DNA of 27,024 nt from Acidimicrobiales bacterium (GCA_019241495.1 JAFAWZ010000237.1:1-27024), one strand, 5' to 3'. Positions 1 to 7,897 are shown, counted from the stretch's first letter. Notes: generated from the sequence alone by a model not told the origin. Numbers and translations: made by a program.

Positions 1-315
1 GTAGCGAGTCAGGAGGGAGCGCAGCGCGGCCACACCGTCGGCCACGTTCCCCGCTACGTCCTTGGAAGGGTCGAGGGTCGGCTCCTGGGGCAGGTAGCCA
101 ACGGAGAATCCCGGTGTCAGCCGGGCCTGGCCCGTGTAGCCGTCGTCCAACCCGGCCATGATCCGCAGCAGGGAAGACTTGCCCGAGCCGTTGGAGCCGA
201 TCACGCCGATCTTGGCCCCGGGGAAGAACGACAGGTTGATGCCCCGCAGCACCTCGCGGTCGGGCGGGTAGAAGCGTCGCAGGTCGCGCATGGTGAAGAT
301 GAACTGAGCGGGCAT
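1..315 (-). CDS. ettA: ABC-F ATPase, EttA-like, N-terminal 105 residues (partial)
   Basis: Only the first 105 codons lie in the window; the gene runs off its left edge. ABC-F proteins of the EttA group are soluble ribosome-associated ATPases that bind near the E site and tune the first elongation steps to the ATP/ADP state. The start is ATG at 315-313. The protein opens MPAQFIFTMRDLRRFYPP, then GINLSFFPGAKIGVIGS and the Walker A box GSNGSGKSSLLRIMAG (about residues 38-53), followed by GYLPQEP (about residues 73-79), the Q-loop region typical of EttA. There is no membrane segment, as expected for ABC-F. It is divergent from kgd with 58 bp between the start codons. The EttA assignment rather than another ABC-F class rests on the N-terminal motif set; the family is certain and the subgroup likely. 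Confidence 0.88.
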   Translation of the reverse strand, partial: MPAQFIFTMRDLRRFYPPDREVLRGINLSFFPGAKIGVIGSNGSGKSSLLRIMAGLDDGYTGQARLTPGFSVGYLPQEPTLDPSKDVAGNVADGVAALRSLLTRY

Positions 316-373
316 GGGCCCAGTCTGCCCCAGGACCTTCTCAGGGGCGCCGCGACGTACCCTGGAAATCGTT

Positions 374-3300
374 ATGAACGAGTCTTCGGAAGGCTCCGCC
401 AGCTTCGGCGCCAACGCCTGGCTGGTGGACGACATGTACGAGCAATACCGCCAGGACCCGGCGTCGGTCAGCGAGAGCTGGCGGGAGTTCTTCGAGAACT
501 ACCGGCCCGGCGGCGCCAACCTGGCCCGCCCTTCGACCCCCGAAGCAAGGTTGACCGCAGACCAGGCCGCGCCCGGCTCGGGCCCGCCGGCGGCTCCGGT
601 CGCCGAGGCCCCCCGCCGCCCGACCGCCGCGCCCGCCGACGGGGCAACAGGTGGGTCACAACCGGTCGCCCTTCGCGGGGCGGCCGCCCGGGTCGTGGCC
701 AACATGACGGCCAGCCTGGGCGTGCCGACTGCGACCAGCTTTCGGGTCGTTCCCGCCCGGTTGCTCGAGGTGAACCGGAAGATCCTGAACAACCAGCTCT
801 CCCGTACCGGCTCGGCCGGCAAGGTCAGCTTCACCCATCTCATCGGCTATGCGGTGGTGGAGGCCCTGAAAGCCGTGCCCGCGCTCAACTCGTCGTTCGC
901 CGAGCCCAACCCGGCCGATCCCAAGCCCTCACCCGGCGTGGTCCACCACGACCACCTCGGCCTAGGGATCGCCGTGGATGTGGAGAAGGCCGACGGCTCG
1001 CGCAGCCTCATCGTTCCGGTCATCAAGGCGGCCGACACCATGGACTTCCGGGACTTCTGGGCCGCCTACGAGGAGCTGATCCGCAAGGTCCGCACCAACA
1101 AGATCGGCGCCGACGACCTGGCCGGCGCCACGGTCAGCCTCACCAATCCCGGCACTCTTGGCACCGTCCAATCCGTCCCCCGCCTGATGCCCGGTCAGGG
1201 CGCGATCGTGGGCGTCGGCACCATCGACTTCCCGGCCGAGTGGCAGGCAGCCGACGAGCGGGTCCTGGCCGAGCTCGGGGTGTCCAAGGTCGTGACCGTG
1301 ACGAGCACCTACGACCACCGCATCATTCAAGGGGCCGAGTCGGGCCTGTTCTTGCGCAAGGTCCACGAGCTGTTGACCGGCGGCGACCACTTCTACCACC
1401 GGGTGTTCAAGGCGATGGGCGTGCCCTACGAGCCCGTGCCGTTCCACCGCGACGTCAACGATCTGTCCGAAGGGCCGGGGCTCCAGGTTCGCAAGCAGAT
1501 GGAGGTCGACAACCTCATCAACATGTACCGGGTGCGGGGCCATCTCATCGCCCACTTGGACCCACTGGACTGGAAAGACCCACACATGCACCCCGAGCTC
1601 GACCCGACGACCCACGGGTTGTCGGTGTGGGACCTGGAGCGGGAGTTCCTCACCAACGGCCTGGCCGGCTCGGAGCGGATGAAGCTCGCCGACATCCTGG
1701 GTGTCCTGCGCGACGCGTACTGCCGAACGGTCGGCGTCGAGTACATGTACATCCAGGAGCCGGACCAGAAGCGCTGGATCCAGCAGCACGTGGAGGGGGT
1801 CTCGTCCCAGCTCGACCCGGCCGAGCAACGTTGGGTACTCGACCGGCTGAACGCGGCCGAGGCGCTCGAGCAGTTCCTCAACACCAAGTTCATAGGCCAG
1901 AAGCGCTTCGGTCTGGAAGGTGGCGAGTCGGCCATACCTCTGATCGACGCGGTGCTCGACCAGGCGGCCGTGGAGGGCGTGGAACATGCCGTGCTCGGCA
2001 TGGCCCACCGGGGTCGCCTCAACGTGCTGATCAACATCGTGGGCAAGGGATACGGCGAGCTGTTCGGGGAGTTCGAGGGGAACATCGACCCAGGGACCGT
2101 CCAGGGTTCGGGCGACGTGAAGTACCACAAGGGATTCCGCGGGCGCTTCACAGGGCGGTCGGGCACTCCTCTGGACGTCGTTTTGTCATCTAACCCGTCA
2201 CATCTGGAGGCCGTGGACCCGGTGGTGGAGGGGATGGCGCGGGCCCTCCGGGACCAGCTCTGCAAAGACCATGTTCCGGACAAAGGCAACCATCCCGTGG
2301 TGCCCCTCCTCATCCACGGAGACGCTGCGTTCGCCGGCCAAGGAGTGGTCGCCGAGACTCTCAACATGTCGGCCCTGCCCGGTTACGAAACGGGGGGCAC
2401 CGTCCATCTGGTGATCAACAACCAGCTCGGGTTCACGACCAATCCCGAGTCGTCGCGTTCGTCTGTGTACGCCACAGACGTGGCCAAGATGGTGCAGGCG
2501 CCGATCTTCCACGTCAACGGTGACGATCCTGAGGCATGCGTCCGCGTCGGGCGCCTGGCGTTCGGGTTCCGGCAGCAGTTCCACAAGGACGTGGTGATCG
2601 ACATGGTCTGCTACCGGCGATTCGGGCACAACGAGCAGGACGACCCGTCTCTCACCCAGCCCCTCCTGTACCAGCTGATCAAGGAGCACCGCAGCGTACG
2701 CAAGCTGTACACCGAGTTGCTGGTGCGCCGGGGCGACATCGACCTCGAGCAGGCCGAGGACGTGTTGAAGGATTTTTCCGGCCGGCTTCAGGCGGCCCTC
2801 GACGAAACCCGGGCGAGCGCCCCGCCGAAGCCCACCTCCCTCCCTCCCGTGCCCGAACCGGCCCCACTGGCGCCGGTGATCGAGACCGGAGTCCCCCAGC
2901 CCGAGCTCGAGAAGATCGTGTCCGCCCTTGCCACATTCCCTCCCGGTTTCGTGCTGCATCCGAAGCTCGTGAAGGTATTCGACACCCGAGCCCGGCTCTG
3001 GGAGTCCGGTGAGGCGGACTGGGCACTGGGTGAGGCTCTGGCCTACGGGACCCTGCTGCTCGAGGGACGCGACGTCCGATTGGCCGGCCAGGACACCCGC
3101 CGGGGGACCTTTGGACATCGCAACGCGGCGGTCGTCGACTACACGACTGGGACGGAGTACGTACCCCTGGGGGCGCTGGGACCGGGCCGTTTTTCGATCT
3201 ACGACTCCCTCTTGTCGGAGTACGCGGCCCTCGGTTTCGAGTACGGCTACTCCTTGATGGGGCGCGATGGGCTGGTGGCGTGGGAGGCCCAGTTCGGCGA

Positions 3301-4033
3301 TTTCGTCAACGGGGCGCAGATAATCATCGACCAGTTCCTCGCCGCGGCCGAGATCAAATGGGGCCAGACCTCGGGGCTGGTCCTCCTGCTGCCCCATGGT
3401 TACGAGGGCCAGGGAGCCGAGCACTCCTCCGGGCGCATCGAGCGCTTCTTGGATCTCTGCGCCGAGGACAACATGCAAGTCGCCGACGTCACTACCTCCT
3501 CACAGCTGTTCCATCTCCTGCGCCGGCAGGTGCTGCGCCCCACCCGCAAGCCGCTGATCCTCTTCACCCCCAAGCGTTACCTGCGGGCGCGGGAGTCGTA
3601 CAGCACGTTGTCGGAGTTCACCGAAGGCCATTTCCGTGAGGTGCTCGACGACGGCGCCGTTGCCGATCCTGAGCGGGTCCGCCGGGTCGTCCTCGCCACC
3701 GGGAAGGTGGCCCTTGACGTCATCGGGGCGCGTGACCAGGCGGCCCGCGACGATGTCGCGGTGGTCCGGGTGGAGCAGCTCCATCCGTGGCCCTTGGAGC
3801 AGATCGTCGCTGCCGTCTCCGGCTACGAGCGGGCGTCGGAGATCGTGTGGGTGCAGGAGGAGCCGGCCAACATGGGCGCGGCCAACTTCGTCCGGGATCG
3901 CCTCGACGAGATGTTCGAGGCGGACTACCAGGTCTTGCGGGTCTCCCGGGTGGCGTCGGGCTCGCCGGCGACCGGGTCGCACGCCATGCACGAGCTCGAG
4001 CAGGCTGATCTCCTGGCTCGTGCCCTCGGCTGA
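374..4033 (+). CDS. kgd: Multifunctional 2-oxoglutarate metabolism enzyme (E2-E1 fusion)
   Basis: This is a 1219-residue thiamine-diphosphate enzyme that decarboxylates 2-oxoglutarate in the TCA cycle, and supplies the E1 (and acyltransferase-like) part of the 2-oxoglutarate dehydrogenase complex or forms 2-hydroxy-3-oxoadipate. Layout: a short N-terminal E1-type segment (1-45, NAWLVDDMYEQY), an Ala/Pro-rich linker (50-100), an E2 acyltransferase-like domain (about 105-340) with the catalytic-type His315 in STYDHRIIQGAESG, then the E1 domain. E1 landmarks are HRGRLNVLIN (545-554), the ThDP/Mg motif GDAAFAGQG (649-657) with NNQ (682-684), FGHNEQDDPSLTQP, and HGYEGQGAEHSSGR. No lipoyl domain is present, as in mycobacterial Kgd (about 1230 aa). 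ATG 374 was chosen over the in-frame ATG 314 because the family starts at this point and 314 would overlap ettA. A TACCCT box lies at 358-363, 10 nt before the ATG. In mycobacteria the enzyme is controlled by GarA and acetyl-CoA; nothing here shows that. Confidence 0.96.
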   Translation: MNESSEGSASFGANAWLVDDMYEQYRQDPASVSESWREFFENYRPGGANLARPSTPEARLTADQAAPGSGPPAAPVAEAPRRPTAAPADGATGGSQPVALRGAAARVVANMTASLGVPTATSFRVVPARLLEVNRKILNNQLSRTGSAGKVSFTHLIGYAVVEALKAVPALNSSFAEPNPADPKPSPGVVHHDHLGLGIAVDVEKADGSRSLIVPVIKAADTMDFRDFWAAYEELIRKVRTNKIGADDLAGATVSLTNPGTLGTVQSVPRLMPGQGAIVGVGTIDFPAEWQAADERVLAELGVSKVVTVTSTYDHRIIQGAESGLFLRKVHELLTGGDHFYHRVFKAMGVPYEPVPFHRDVNDLSEGPGLQVRKQMEVDNLINMYRVRGHLIAHLDPLDWKDPHMHPELDPTTHGLSVWDLEREFLTNGLAGSERMKLADILGVLRDAYCRTVGVEYMYIQEPDQKRWIQQHVEGVSSQLDPAEQRWVLDRLNAAEALEQFLNTKFIGQKRFGLEGGESAIPLIDAVLDQAAVEGVEHAVLGMAHRGRLNVLINIVGKGYGELFGEFEGNIDPGTVQGSGDVKYHKGFRGRFTGRSGTPLDVVLSSNPSHLEAVDPVVEGMARALRDQLCKDHVPDKGNHPVVPLLIHGDAAFAGQGVVAETLNMSALPGYETGGTVHLVINNQLGFTTNPESSRSSVYATDVAKMVQAPIFHVNGDDPEACVRVGRLAFGFRQQFHKDVVIDMVCYRRFGHNEQDDPSLTQPLLYQLIKEHRSVRKLYTELLVRRGDIDLEQAEDVLKDFSGRLQAALDETRASAPPKPTSLPPVPEPAPLAPVIETGVPQPELEKIVSALATFPPGFVLHPKLVKVFDTRARLWESGEADWALGEALAYGTLLLEGRDVRLAGQDTRRGTFGHRNAAVVDYTTGTEYVPLGALGPGRFSIYDSLLSEYAALGFEYGYSLMGRDGLVAWEAQFGDFVNGAQIIIDQFLAAAEIKWGQTSGLVLLLPHGYEGQGAEHSSGRIERFLDLCAEDNMQVADVTTSSQLFHLLRRQVLRPTRKPLILFTPKRYLRARESYSTLSEFTEGHFREVLDDGAVADPERVRRVVLATGKVALDVIGARDQAARDDVAVVRVEQLHPWPLEQIVAAVSGYERASEIVWVQEEPANMGAANFVRDRLDEMFEADYQVLRVSRVASGSPATGSHAMHELEQADLLARALG

Positions 4034-4055
4034 GTGTCCTAGGCTGAGTGTCCTA
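4028..4055. repeat. 14-bp perfect tandem duplication across two convergent stop codons
   Basis: The 14-mer GGCTGAGTGTCCTA occurs twice head to tail (4028-4041 and 4042-4055). The first copy holds the kgd stop TGA (4031-4033); the second holds the stop of the convergent HAD gene (4055-4053). The duplication therefore makes up the whole intergenic junction. It looks like a replication-slippage duplication that separates two convergent ends; no hairpin typical of a terminator is visible. Confidence 0.85.
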
Positions 4056-4691
4056 AGCGAGGGGAAAGCCCACCAGAACCTCCAGGTCGGCCAGCGCTTC
4101 CTCCGGGCTGTTCACCTTGATGGTGCGCATTCCCATGGCGCGTGCCGGCTTCAGGTTGATGCCGAGGTCGTCGAGGAAGACGGCTTGATGAGGCTCTATG
4201 GCGAGGGCGTGGCACGCCAGCTCGTAGAAACGGGGGTCGGGCTTGCGGTGCCCGACCTTGGAGGACTCGACCACGACATCGAAATGCTCGAGGACATCCC
4301 GGTGGGTGGCGAGGGCCGAGCCTTCGGAGTCGGAGGGGACGAAGTTGTTCGTGAGCAACCCGGTCTTCAGTCGTTCATGACAGCGTCGGACCGCCTCCAC
4401 CATGGAGGGGCGGAGTTCTCCCCGGAGGGCCGAGAGGATCATGGCGGCATCAATGGAGGCTCCGGCTGCGGCCGCCTCCGCCTCGAACAAGGTGGCGAAC
4501 TCGGCGGCCGTGACCTGGTTGCGCTCGAGGCGGGCCCACGCGTTCGTGTCCGGATTGGTGGAGTTGAGGCGGCGGATGAGCCCGGGTTCGAGACCATTGG
4601 CGGCCTCGTAGCTGGAGAACGCATCGAACGGGCTGCTGGTCAGCACCCCGCCGAAGTCCCACAGAACTGCCTTCACATCCGAACCACCCAT
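4053..4691 (-). CDS. HAD-superfamily hydrolase (HAD-IA type, YihX/epoxide-hydrolase-N-like)
   Basis: A 212-residue haloacid-dehalogenase-type phosphatase. Motif I is AVLWDFGGVLTSSPFDAF with the nucleophilic Asp12; motif II is GLLTNNF with Thr114; the motif III lysine is Lys150 in VGHRKPDP; motif IV is VFLDDLGINLKPAR with Asp174/Asp175. A helical cap (about 20-95) lies between motifs I and II, as in HAD-IA enzymes. The second Asp of the usual DxD motif I is Gly14 (DFGG). This resembles the YihX-type and soluble-epoxide-hydrolase-N-like branch, whose members do not all keep the second Asp, so the reaction (phosphatase or other) cannot be named. It starts at ATG 4691, with a TAGAGT box 6 nt before; GTG at codon 6 is an alternative start. 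It is convergent with kgd (19 bp between the stop codons) and divergent from the NYN-fusion gene. The substrate is unknown. Confidence 0.88.
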   Translation of the reverse strand: MGGSDVKAVLWDFGGVLTSSPFDAFSSYEAANGLEPGLIRRLNSTNPDTNAWARLERNQVTAAEFATLFEAEAAAAGASIDAAMILSALRGELRPSMVEAVRRCHERLKTGLLTNNFVPSDSEGSALATHRDVLEHFDVVVESSKVGHRKPDPRFYELACHALAIEPHQAVFLDDLGINLKPARAMGMRTIKVNSPEEALADLEVLVGFPLA

Positions 4692-4697
4692 ACCGGC

Positions 4698-4703
4698 ACT
4701 CTA
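4698..4703 (-). promoter_or_regulatory. Candidate -10 box (TAGAGT), leaderless geometry, HAD gene
   Basis: TAGAGT on the minus strand ends 6 nt before the ATG of the HAD gene. With a normal -10 to start-site distance, transcription would begin at or next to the A of the ATG. No clear -35 is seen. The same spacing recurs at several other genes in the window. Confidence 0.35.
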
Positions 4704-4754
4704 GGGGTGGGTCCCACTGCTTCTGGGTGCAAGGCTGCTTGACTCTAGATCGTC

Positions 4755-6161
4755 ATGGCAGCCCGGCACGTCATAGTCGATGGATCCAATCTGGCCACTG
4801 AGGGCCGGAGCATGCCGAGCCTGGTTCAGCTCGACCAGGCGGTCCGGGAGTTCTTGGCCGAGAACCCCACCGACGTGGTGACCGTGGTCGTGGACGCATC
4901 GTTCAGCCATCGGATCGACCCCGCCGAGATACCGACCTTCGAGGAGGCCGAGGCCGCGGGGGAAGTGGTATCGCCGCCCGCCGGTGCGATCGGGCGGGGC
5001 GACGCGTTCCTGCTTCGCATCGCCGAGAAGATCGGGGCGACCGTGCTGTCCAACGATTCCTTCCAGGAATTCCACGGGGAGCACACCTGGCTGTTCGACA
5101 AGGGCCGCCTGGTCGGAGGCAAACCGGTGCCTGGTGTGGGCTGGATCTTCATGGATCGCACTCCGGTTCGCGGCCACAAGAGCCGGGAGGTAGTGAAGGA
5201 AGCCAAGCGGCGCAAGCGGGGCGACAGCGAGCCGGCGACCGTGGCGGCCAAGGCCGAGGCCAAGGCCTCGGACGTTCGCGCCTCGGCACCCAAGGTGAAG
5301 GTGAGGCCGAAGGAGGTCGACCGGGCCATCGCCCGGGCCACCCAAGAGGTGGTGGAACCCAAGGCGAGCGCCAAGTCGAGGCGGCGCAGGAGCGGACAGC
5401 CGCCGGCCGATCCGGTCAACGAACCGCTGGCGTTCATTACTTTCATTGCCGCCCATCCGCTCGGCAGTCAGGTCGTGGGAACCGCGGTCGAGTACACCTC
5501 GCACGGGGTCTTCGTGGATGCCGACGGGGCTCGTTGTTATATCCCGCTGTCGGCCATGGGGGAGCCGCCGCCGCGACGGGCCCGCGAGGTGGTGACCAAG
5601 GGTGAGACCCGTCCGTTCACCGTTCAGGCATTCGATCCGCCCCGTCGCGGTATCGAGCTGGCGCTGCCGGAGTTCGCCCGGGTGGCGGGCGAGCCCACGG
5701 CCGAGACGGTAGAGGCGGAGATCCAGCTCGAAACCCCGAAGCCGACCCGGGCCAAGAAGAGGAGCGCGGCGGTGCGCGACGAGGTACCCGTTGAACCGGT
5801 TGAAGCCGTCCCGCCCACCGAGGCCAAGCCAGCCAAGAAGGCCGCCGCCCCGGCGGTGAAGGCCCCGGCCAAGAAGGCTGCGGCCAAGAAGGCCGCCGCC
5901 CCGGCGGTGAAAGCCCCGGCCAAGAAGGCGGCCCCTGTCAAGAAGACCGCTACCGTCAAGAAGACCGCGCCGGCCAAGAAAGTGCCAACCAAGAAGGTGC
6001 CGGTCAAGAAGGCGACCGCCGCCATTCCCGCGCCCGCCAAGAAGGCCCCGGCTAAGAAGGCCCCCGCCAAGAGGGCGGCCGCCGAAAATATGCCCGCGAA
6101 GAAAGCTCCGGCCAAGAAGGCCCCCGCCAAGAAGGCCCCTCCCGCCGGGCCGGCCGAGTAG
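4755..6161 (+). CDS. NYN-like nuclease domain + S1-like domain + histone-H1-like Lys/Ala tail
   Basis: A 468-residue fusion protein. Residues 1-140 look like a PIN/NYN-fold RNase domain: HVIVDGSNLA (Asp9, Asn12), TVVVDASFSHR (Asp47), GRGDAFLLRIAEK (Asp83) and VLSNDSFQEF (Asp101) give the spaced acidic residues of Zc3h12a/NYN nucleases. Residues 145-215 are a basic linker. Residues 235-305 (GTAVEYTSHGVFVDADG, then CYIPLSAMG) resemble an S1/OB RNA-binding domain. Residues 355-465 are PAKKA/VKKA repeats like the tail of histone H1 or of mycobacterial HupB. The probable role is RNA or nucleoid binding with RNase activity; this is inference. The tail alone may have led to 'histone-like' labels for relatives. 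It starts at ATG 4755, 63 bp from the divergent HAD gene, and is followed by xth after 39 bp, so a nucleic-acid theme is shared. I am sure it is a gene and fairly sure of the three-part layout. Confidence 0.85.
   Translation: MAARHVIVDGSNLATEGRSMPSLVQLDQAVREFLAENPTDVVTVVVDASFSHRIDPAEIPTFEEAEAAGEVVSPPAGAIGRGDAFLLRIAEKIGATVLSNDSFQEFHGEHTWLFDKGRLVGGKPVPGVGWIFMDRTPVRGHKSREVVKEAKRRKRGDSEPATVAAKAEAKASDVRASAPKVKVRPKEVDRAIARATQEVVEPKASAKSRRRRSGQPPADPVNEPLAFITFIAAHPLGSQVVGTAVEYTSHGVFVDADGARCYIPLSAMGEPPPRRAREVVTKGETRPFTVQAFDPPRRGIELALPEFARVAGEPTAETVEAEIQLETPKPTRAKKRSAAVRDEVPVEPVEAVPPTEAKPAKKAAAPAVKAPAKKAAAKKAAAPAVKAPAKKAAPVKKTATVKKTAPAKKVPTKKVPVKKATAAIPAPAKKAPAKKAPAKRAAAENMPAKKAPAKKAPAKKAPPAGPAE
5832..5929 (+). 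repeat. In-gene 51-bp tandem repeat coding for the KKAAAPAVKAPAKKAA unit
   Basis: A 47-bp stretch at 5832-5878 recurs at 5883-5929, differing at one base (GAAGG against GAAAG). The period is 51 bp or 17 codons, so the frame is kept. It is the longest exact repeat in a tail otherwise made of degenerate GCCAAGAAGGC-type units (to about 6141). Such repeats change copy number easily and can be misassembled. Confidence 0.8.
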
Positions 6162-6185
6162 GTCGCCGCCCCAGTCCCACTTTCG

Positions 6186-6191
6186 TAGCAT
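6186..6191 (+). promoter_or_regulatory. Candidate -10 box (TAGCAT) for xth
   Basis: TAGCAT ends 9 nt before the xth ATG (6201), giving a start site 1-3 nt before or at the start codon. No Shine-Dalgarno sequence is seen in the 9 nt between them, in line with a leaderless or nearly leaderless mRNA. The same hexamer sits before fakA. Confidence 0.35.
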
Positions 6192-6200
6192 GGCGGCATC

Positions 6201-6977
6201 ATGCGCATCGCGACCTGGAATGTGAACTCCTTGAAGGCGCGGTTACCGCGCGTCGAGGAGTGGTTGGGTTATGCCCGGCCCGACGTGCTGTGCCTACAGG
6301 AGACCAAGCTGAGCGACGCCGCCTTCCCTCATATGGCGTTTGCCGCTCAGGGGTACGAGAGCGTGCACCATGGGGACCGGCAATGGAACGGGGTGGCCAT
6401 CTTGTCGCGAGTCGGCATCTCCGACCCGGTCGCCGGGTTCGTCTCGTCGCTGGAGCCCGACGCCGACACCCGGCTGATCAGCGCGTGGTGCGGGGGAGTC
6501 CACGTCTCGAGCGTCTACGTCCCCAACGGCCGCAGCGTGGACTCCGACCACTACGAGTACAAGCTGGCCTGGATGGCCAAGCTTCGCCAGCATGTCGATT
6601 CTCTCGGAAAGCCCGGCGACCCGGTGGCGGTTGGCGGCGACTTCAACATCGCTCCCGCCGACACCGATGTTTGGGATCCGGCCCATTTCGTCGGGTCGAC
6701 CCACGTGAGCGAACCGGAGCGGCGGGCGCTGGCCGAGCTCGAGGACTGGGGCTTGGTCGATGCCTTCCGGGGCCGTTATCCCGACGAGGACGGGCTCTAC
6801 AGCTACTGGGACTACCGGGCCGGCGACTTTCACGAGCACCGCGGGATGCGCATCGACCTGATCCTCATGACCGCCTCCCTCGCCTCGCGGGTGAGATGGG
6901 CGTTGGTGGATCGCAACGCTCGCAAGGGCAAGCTTCCCTCGGATCACGCGCCGGTCTTCGTCGATCTGGACCCGTAG
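6201..6977 (+). CDS. xth: Exodeoxyribonuclease III / AP endonuclease
   Basis: A 258-residue EEP-family enzyme that cuts the DNA backbone 5' of abasic sites and degrades 3' ends, in cytosolic base excision repair. All active-site blocks are present: RIATWNVNSLKAR (Asn7), LCLQETKL (Glu34), SVYVPNGRS (Tyr106), GGDFNIAP (Asp147, Asn149), YSYWDYR, MRIDLILMT and LPSDHAPV (Asp248-His249). Length matches the family (about 255-270). The start at ATG 6201 gives the canonical N terminus MRIATWNVNS. It follows the NYN-fusion gene by 39 bp but seems to have its own -10 box. A 12-bp hairpin lies 50 bp after the stop. Confidence 0.96.
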   Translation: MRIATWNVNSLKARLPRVEEWLGYARPDVLCLQETKLSDAAFPHMAFAAQGYESVHHGDRQWNGVAILSRVGISDPVAGFVSSLEPDADTRLISAWCGGVHVSSVYVPNGRSVDSDHYEYKLAWMAKLRQHVDSLGKPGDPVAVGGDFNIAPADTDVWDPAHFVGSTHVSEPERRALAELEDWGLVDAFRGRYPDEDGLYSYWDYRAGDFHEHRGMRIDLILMTASLASRVRWALVDRNARKGKLPSDHAPVFVDLDP

Positions 6978-7026
6978 CCGCCCGGAGGTATTGTCACCGG
7001 CGGAGGCCTGCGCGTGGGTCCGCTGT

Positions 7027-7054
7027 TCGGGCTGTCAGAACACTGGCAGCCCGA
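7027..7054 (+). terminator. Strong hairpin downstream of xth (no U-tract)
   Basis: TCGGGCTGTCAG (7027-7038), loop AACA, CTGGCAGCCCGA (7043-7054): a 12-bp stem with one G-U pair. It lies 50 nt after the xth stop codon. No T-run follows, so it would be a non-canonical terminator or an mRNA 3'-end stabiliser. Confidence 0.4.
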
Positions 7055-7100
7055 CAATGTCGGTTCGGCCGTCGGTCAGAGAAGGTGAGCGCCTGATTGA

Positions 7101-7433
7101 GGGGTCAGGCGAGATCGGGTGTCTTCATCCCAACTTTCTCTCGCCATGGCCCGTCGCATGGACCGAATCGACGACGACCAACTCCAAACCGCCGTCGCCG
7201 ACTTTGAATCGCTCCACGAGCAACTCGACATCGTGGAAGTTACCGAGACTCTCGTTCGTCACGCCGGATCATTCGCTCAGCAGTTCCCTCTTGGCGGCTA
7301 CGACGCCGTCCACCTCGCTTCAGCACGGCTGGTTCACGATCCCGATATGGTTCTCGCCGCCGGGGGCCAGAACCTCCTAAAGGCTGCTCAGGAGCTCGGA
7401 ATCGCCACCTCGAGCCTTCAGAATCAACCATAA
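7101..7433 (+). pseudogene. Truncated VapC-type PIN-domain relic (C-terminal part only)
   Basis: The open frame follows a TGA at 7098-7100. Its product (GTG 7119; 104 aa) matches only the second half of a VapC-like PIN protein: SQLSLAMARRMDRIDDDQL, LDIVEVTETLVRHAGSFA and GYDAVHLASARLV are family-like. The N-terminal strand with the first catalytic Asp (DTSAL-type) is missing, and no such sequence is found in the other frames of 6980-7118. The last acidic site is also degraded: DPDMVLAAGGQNLLKAA, where the family has an Asp before the RLL-like segment. With two catalytic positions gone it is almost certainly not a toxin. No antitoxin gene is next to it on the same strand. Probable remnant of a second vapBC locus. 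Confidence 0.7.
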
Positions 7434-7522
7434 GAACCCCCGGGCGTGCCTTCATCCGGCGGTTGGGGCTACATCTCTAGCGTGATGACGGGGCGCGAGT
7501 TTGGAGATGACACTGCTGAGGA

Positions 7523-7897
7523 TCAGCAGTCCACGACTGGAATCGTCGGGTCTAGAGCTTCGAGATCGGCCCGATCGGAGCTGATGACGATCGCGTCATG
7601 GCGACGCGCCGTGAGCACCACCGAGGCGTCGATGACGTCCGTGGTGCCAGCTGTACCGCAAAGCACTCCAGCGGCCCGCGCAGCCGCATCAGTCAGTGCT
7701 TCAACGAGGACGTCTCGAGTGTTGAGCAGCCGGGCCAGTCTCACTTGGCGTCTGCCACCTCTCCACACCTGGCCTACAACGCCAGCGGGCACAACCACCA
7801 GCCGATGCTCCCGTCGTACAACCTCAATAACCGCGGCGGTGTCTCGATCACCGCGTTCGACGGCAATCAGCGCACCGGCATCGAGAACCAGACTCAA
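7523..7897 (-). CDS. vapC: Type II toxin, VapC-like PIN-domain ribonuclease
   Basis: A 124-residue PIN-domain protein, the usual VapC size. MSLVLDAGALIAVERGD carries the first acidic residue (Asp6), DVIDASVVLTARRH the central one (Asp90, with Asp87), and IVISSDRADLEAL the last (Asp108). VPAGVVGQVWRGGRRQ in the middle is typical of one actinobacterial VapC subgroup that has Gln where others have Glu. VapC toxins cut tRNA or rRNA and are held inactive by VapB. The start is TTG at 7897, overlapping the antitoxin stop codon as TTGA, so translation is probably coupled to vapB. The pair lies in an accessory-looking region next to another, broken PIN gene. The RNA target cannot be predicted. Confidence 0.88.
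   Translation of the reverse strand: MSLVLDAGALIAVERGDRDTAAVIEVVRREHRLVVVPAGVVGQVWRGGRRQVRLARLLNTRDVLVEALTDAAARAAGVLCGTAGTTDVIDASVVLTARRHDAIVISSDRADLEALDPTIPVVDC

Noticed and set aside
962..3478. Two long minus-strand open frames (388 and 426 codons) opposite kgd
   Set aside because: Their products show no family pattern and mirror codon positions of kgd; high-GC codon bias produces such antisense frames.
5832..6141. CRISPR-like or satellite array
   Set aside because: The repeats are in-frame codons of the Lys/Ala tail, with no unique spacers.
4701..6208. Minus-strand frames coding Gly/Leu-rich (GLLGGG-type) and AGAFL-repeat proteins resembling repeat or pentapeptide proteins
   Set aside because: They are exact shadows of the AAG/GCC-rich tail of the NYN-fusion gene on the plus strand.
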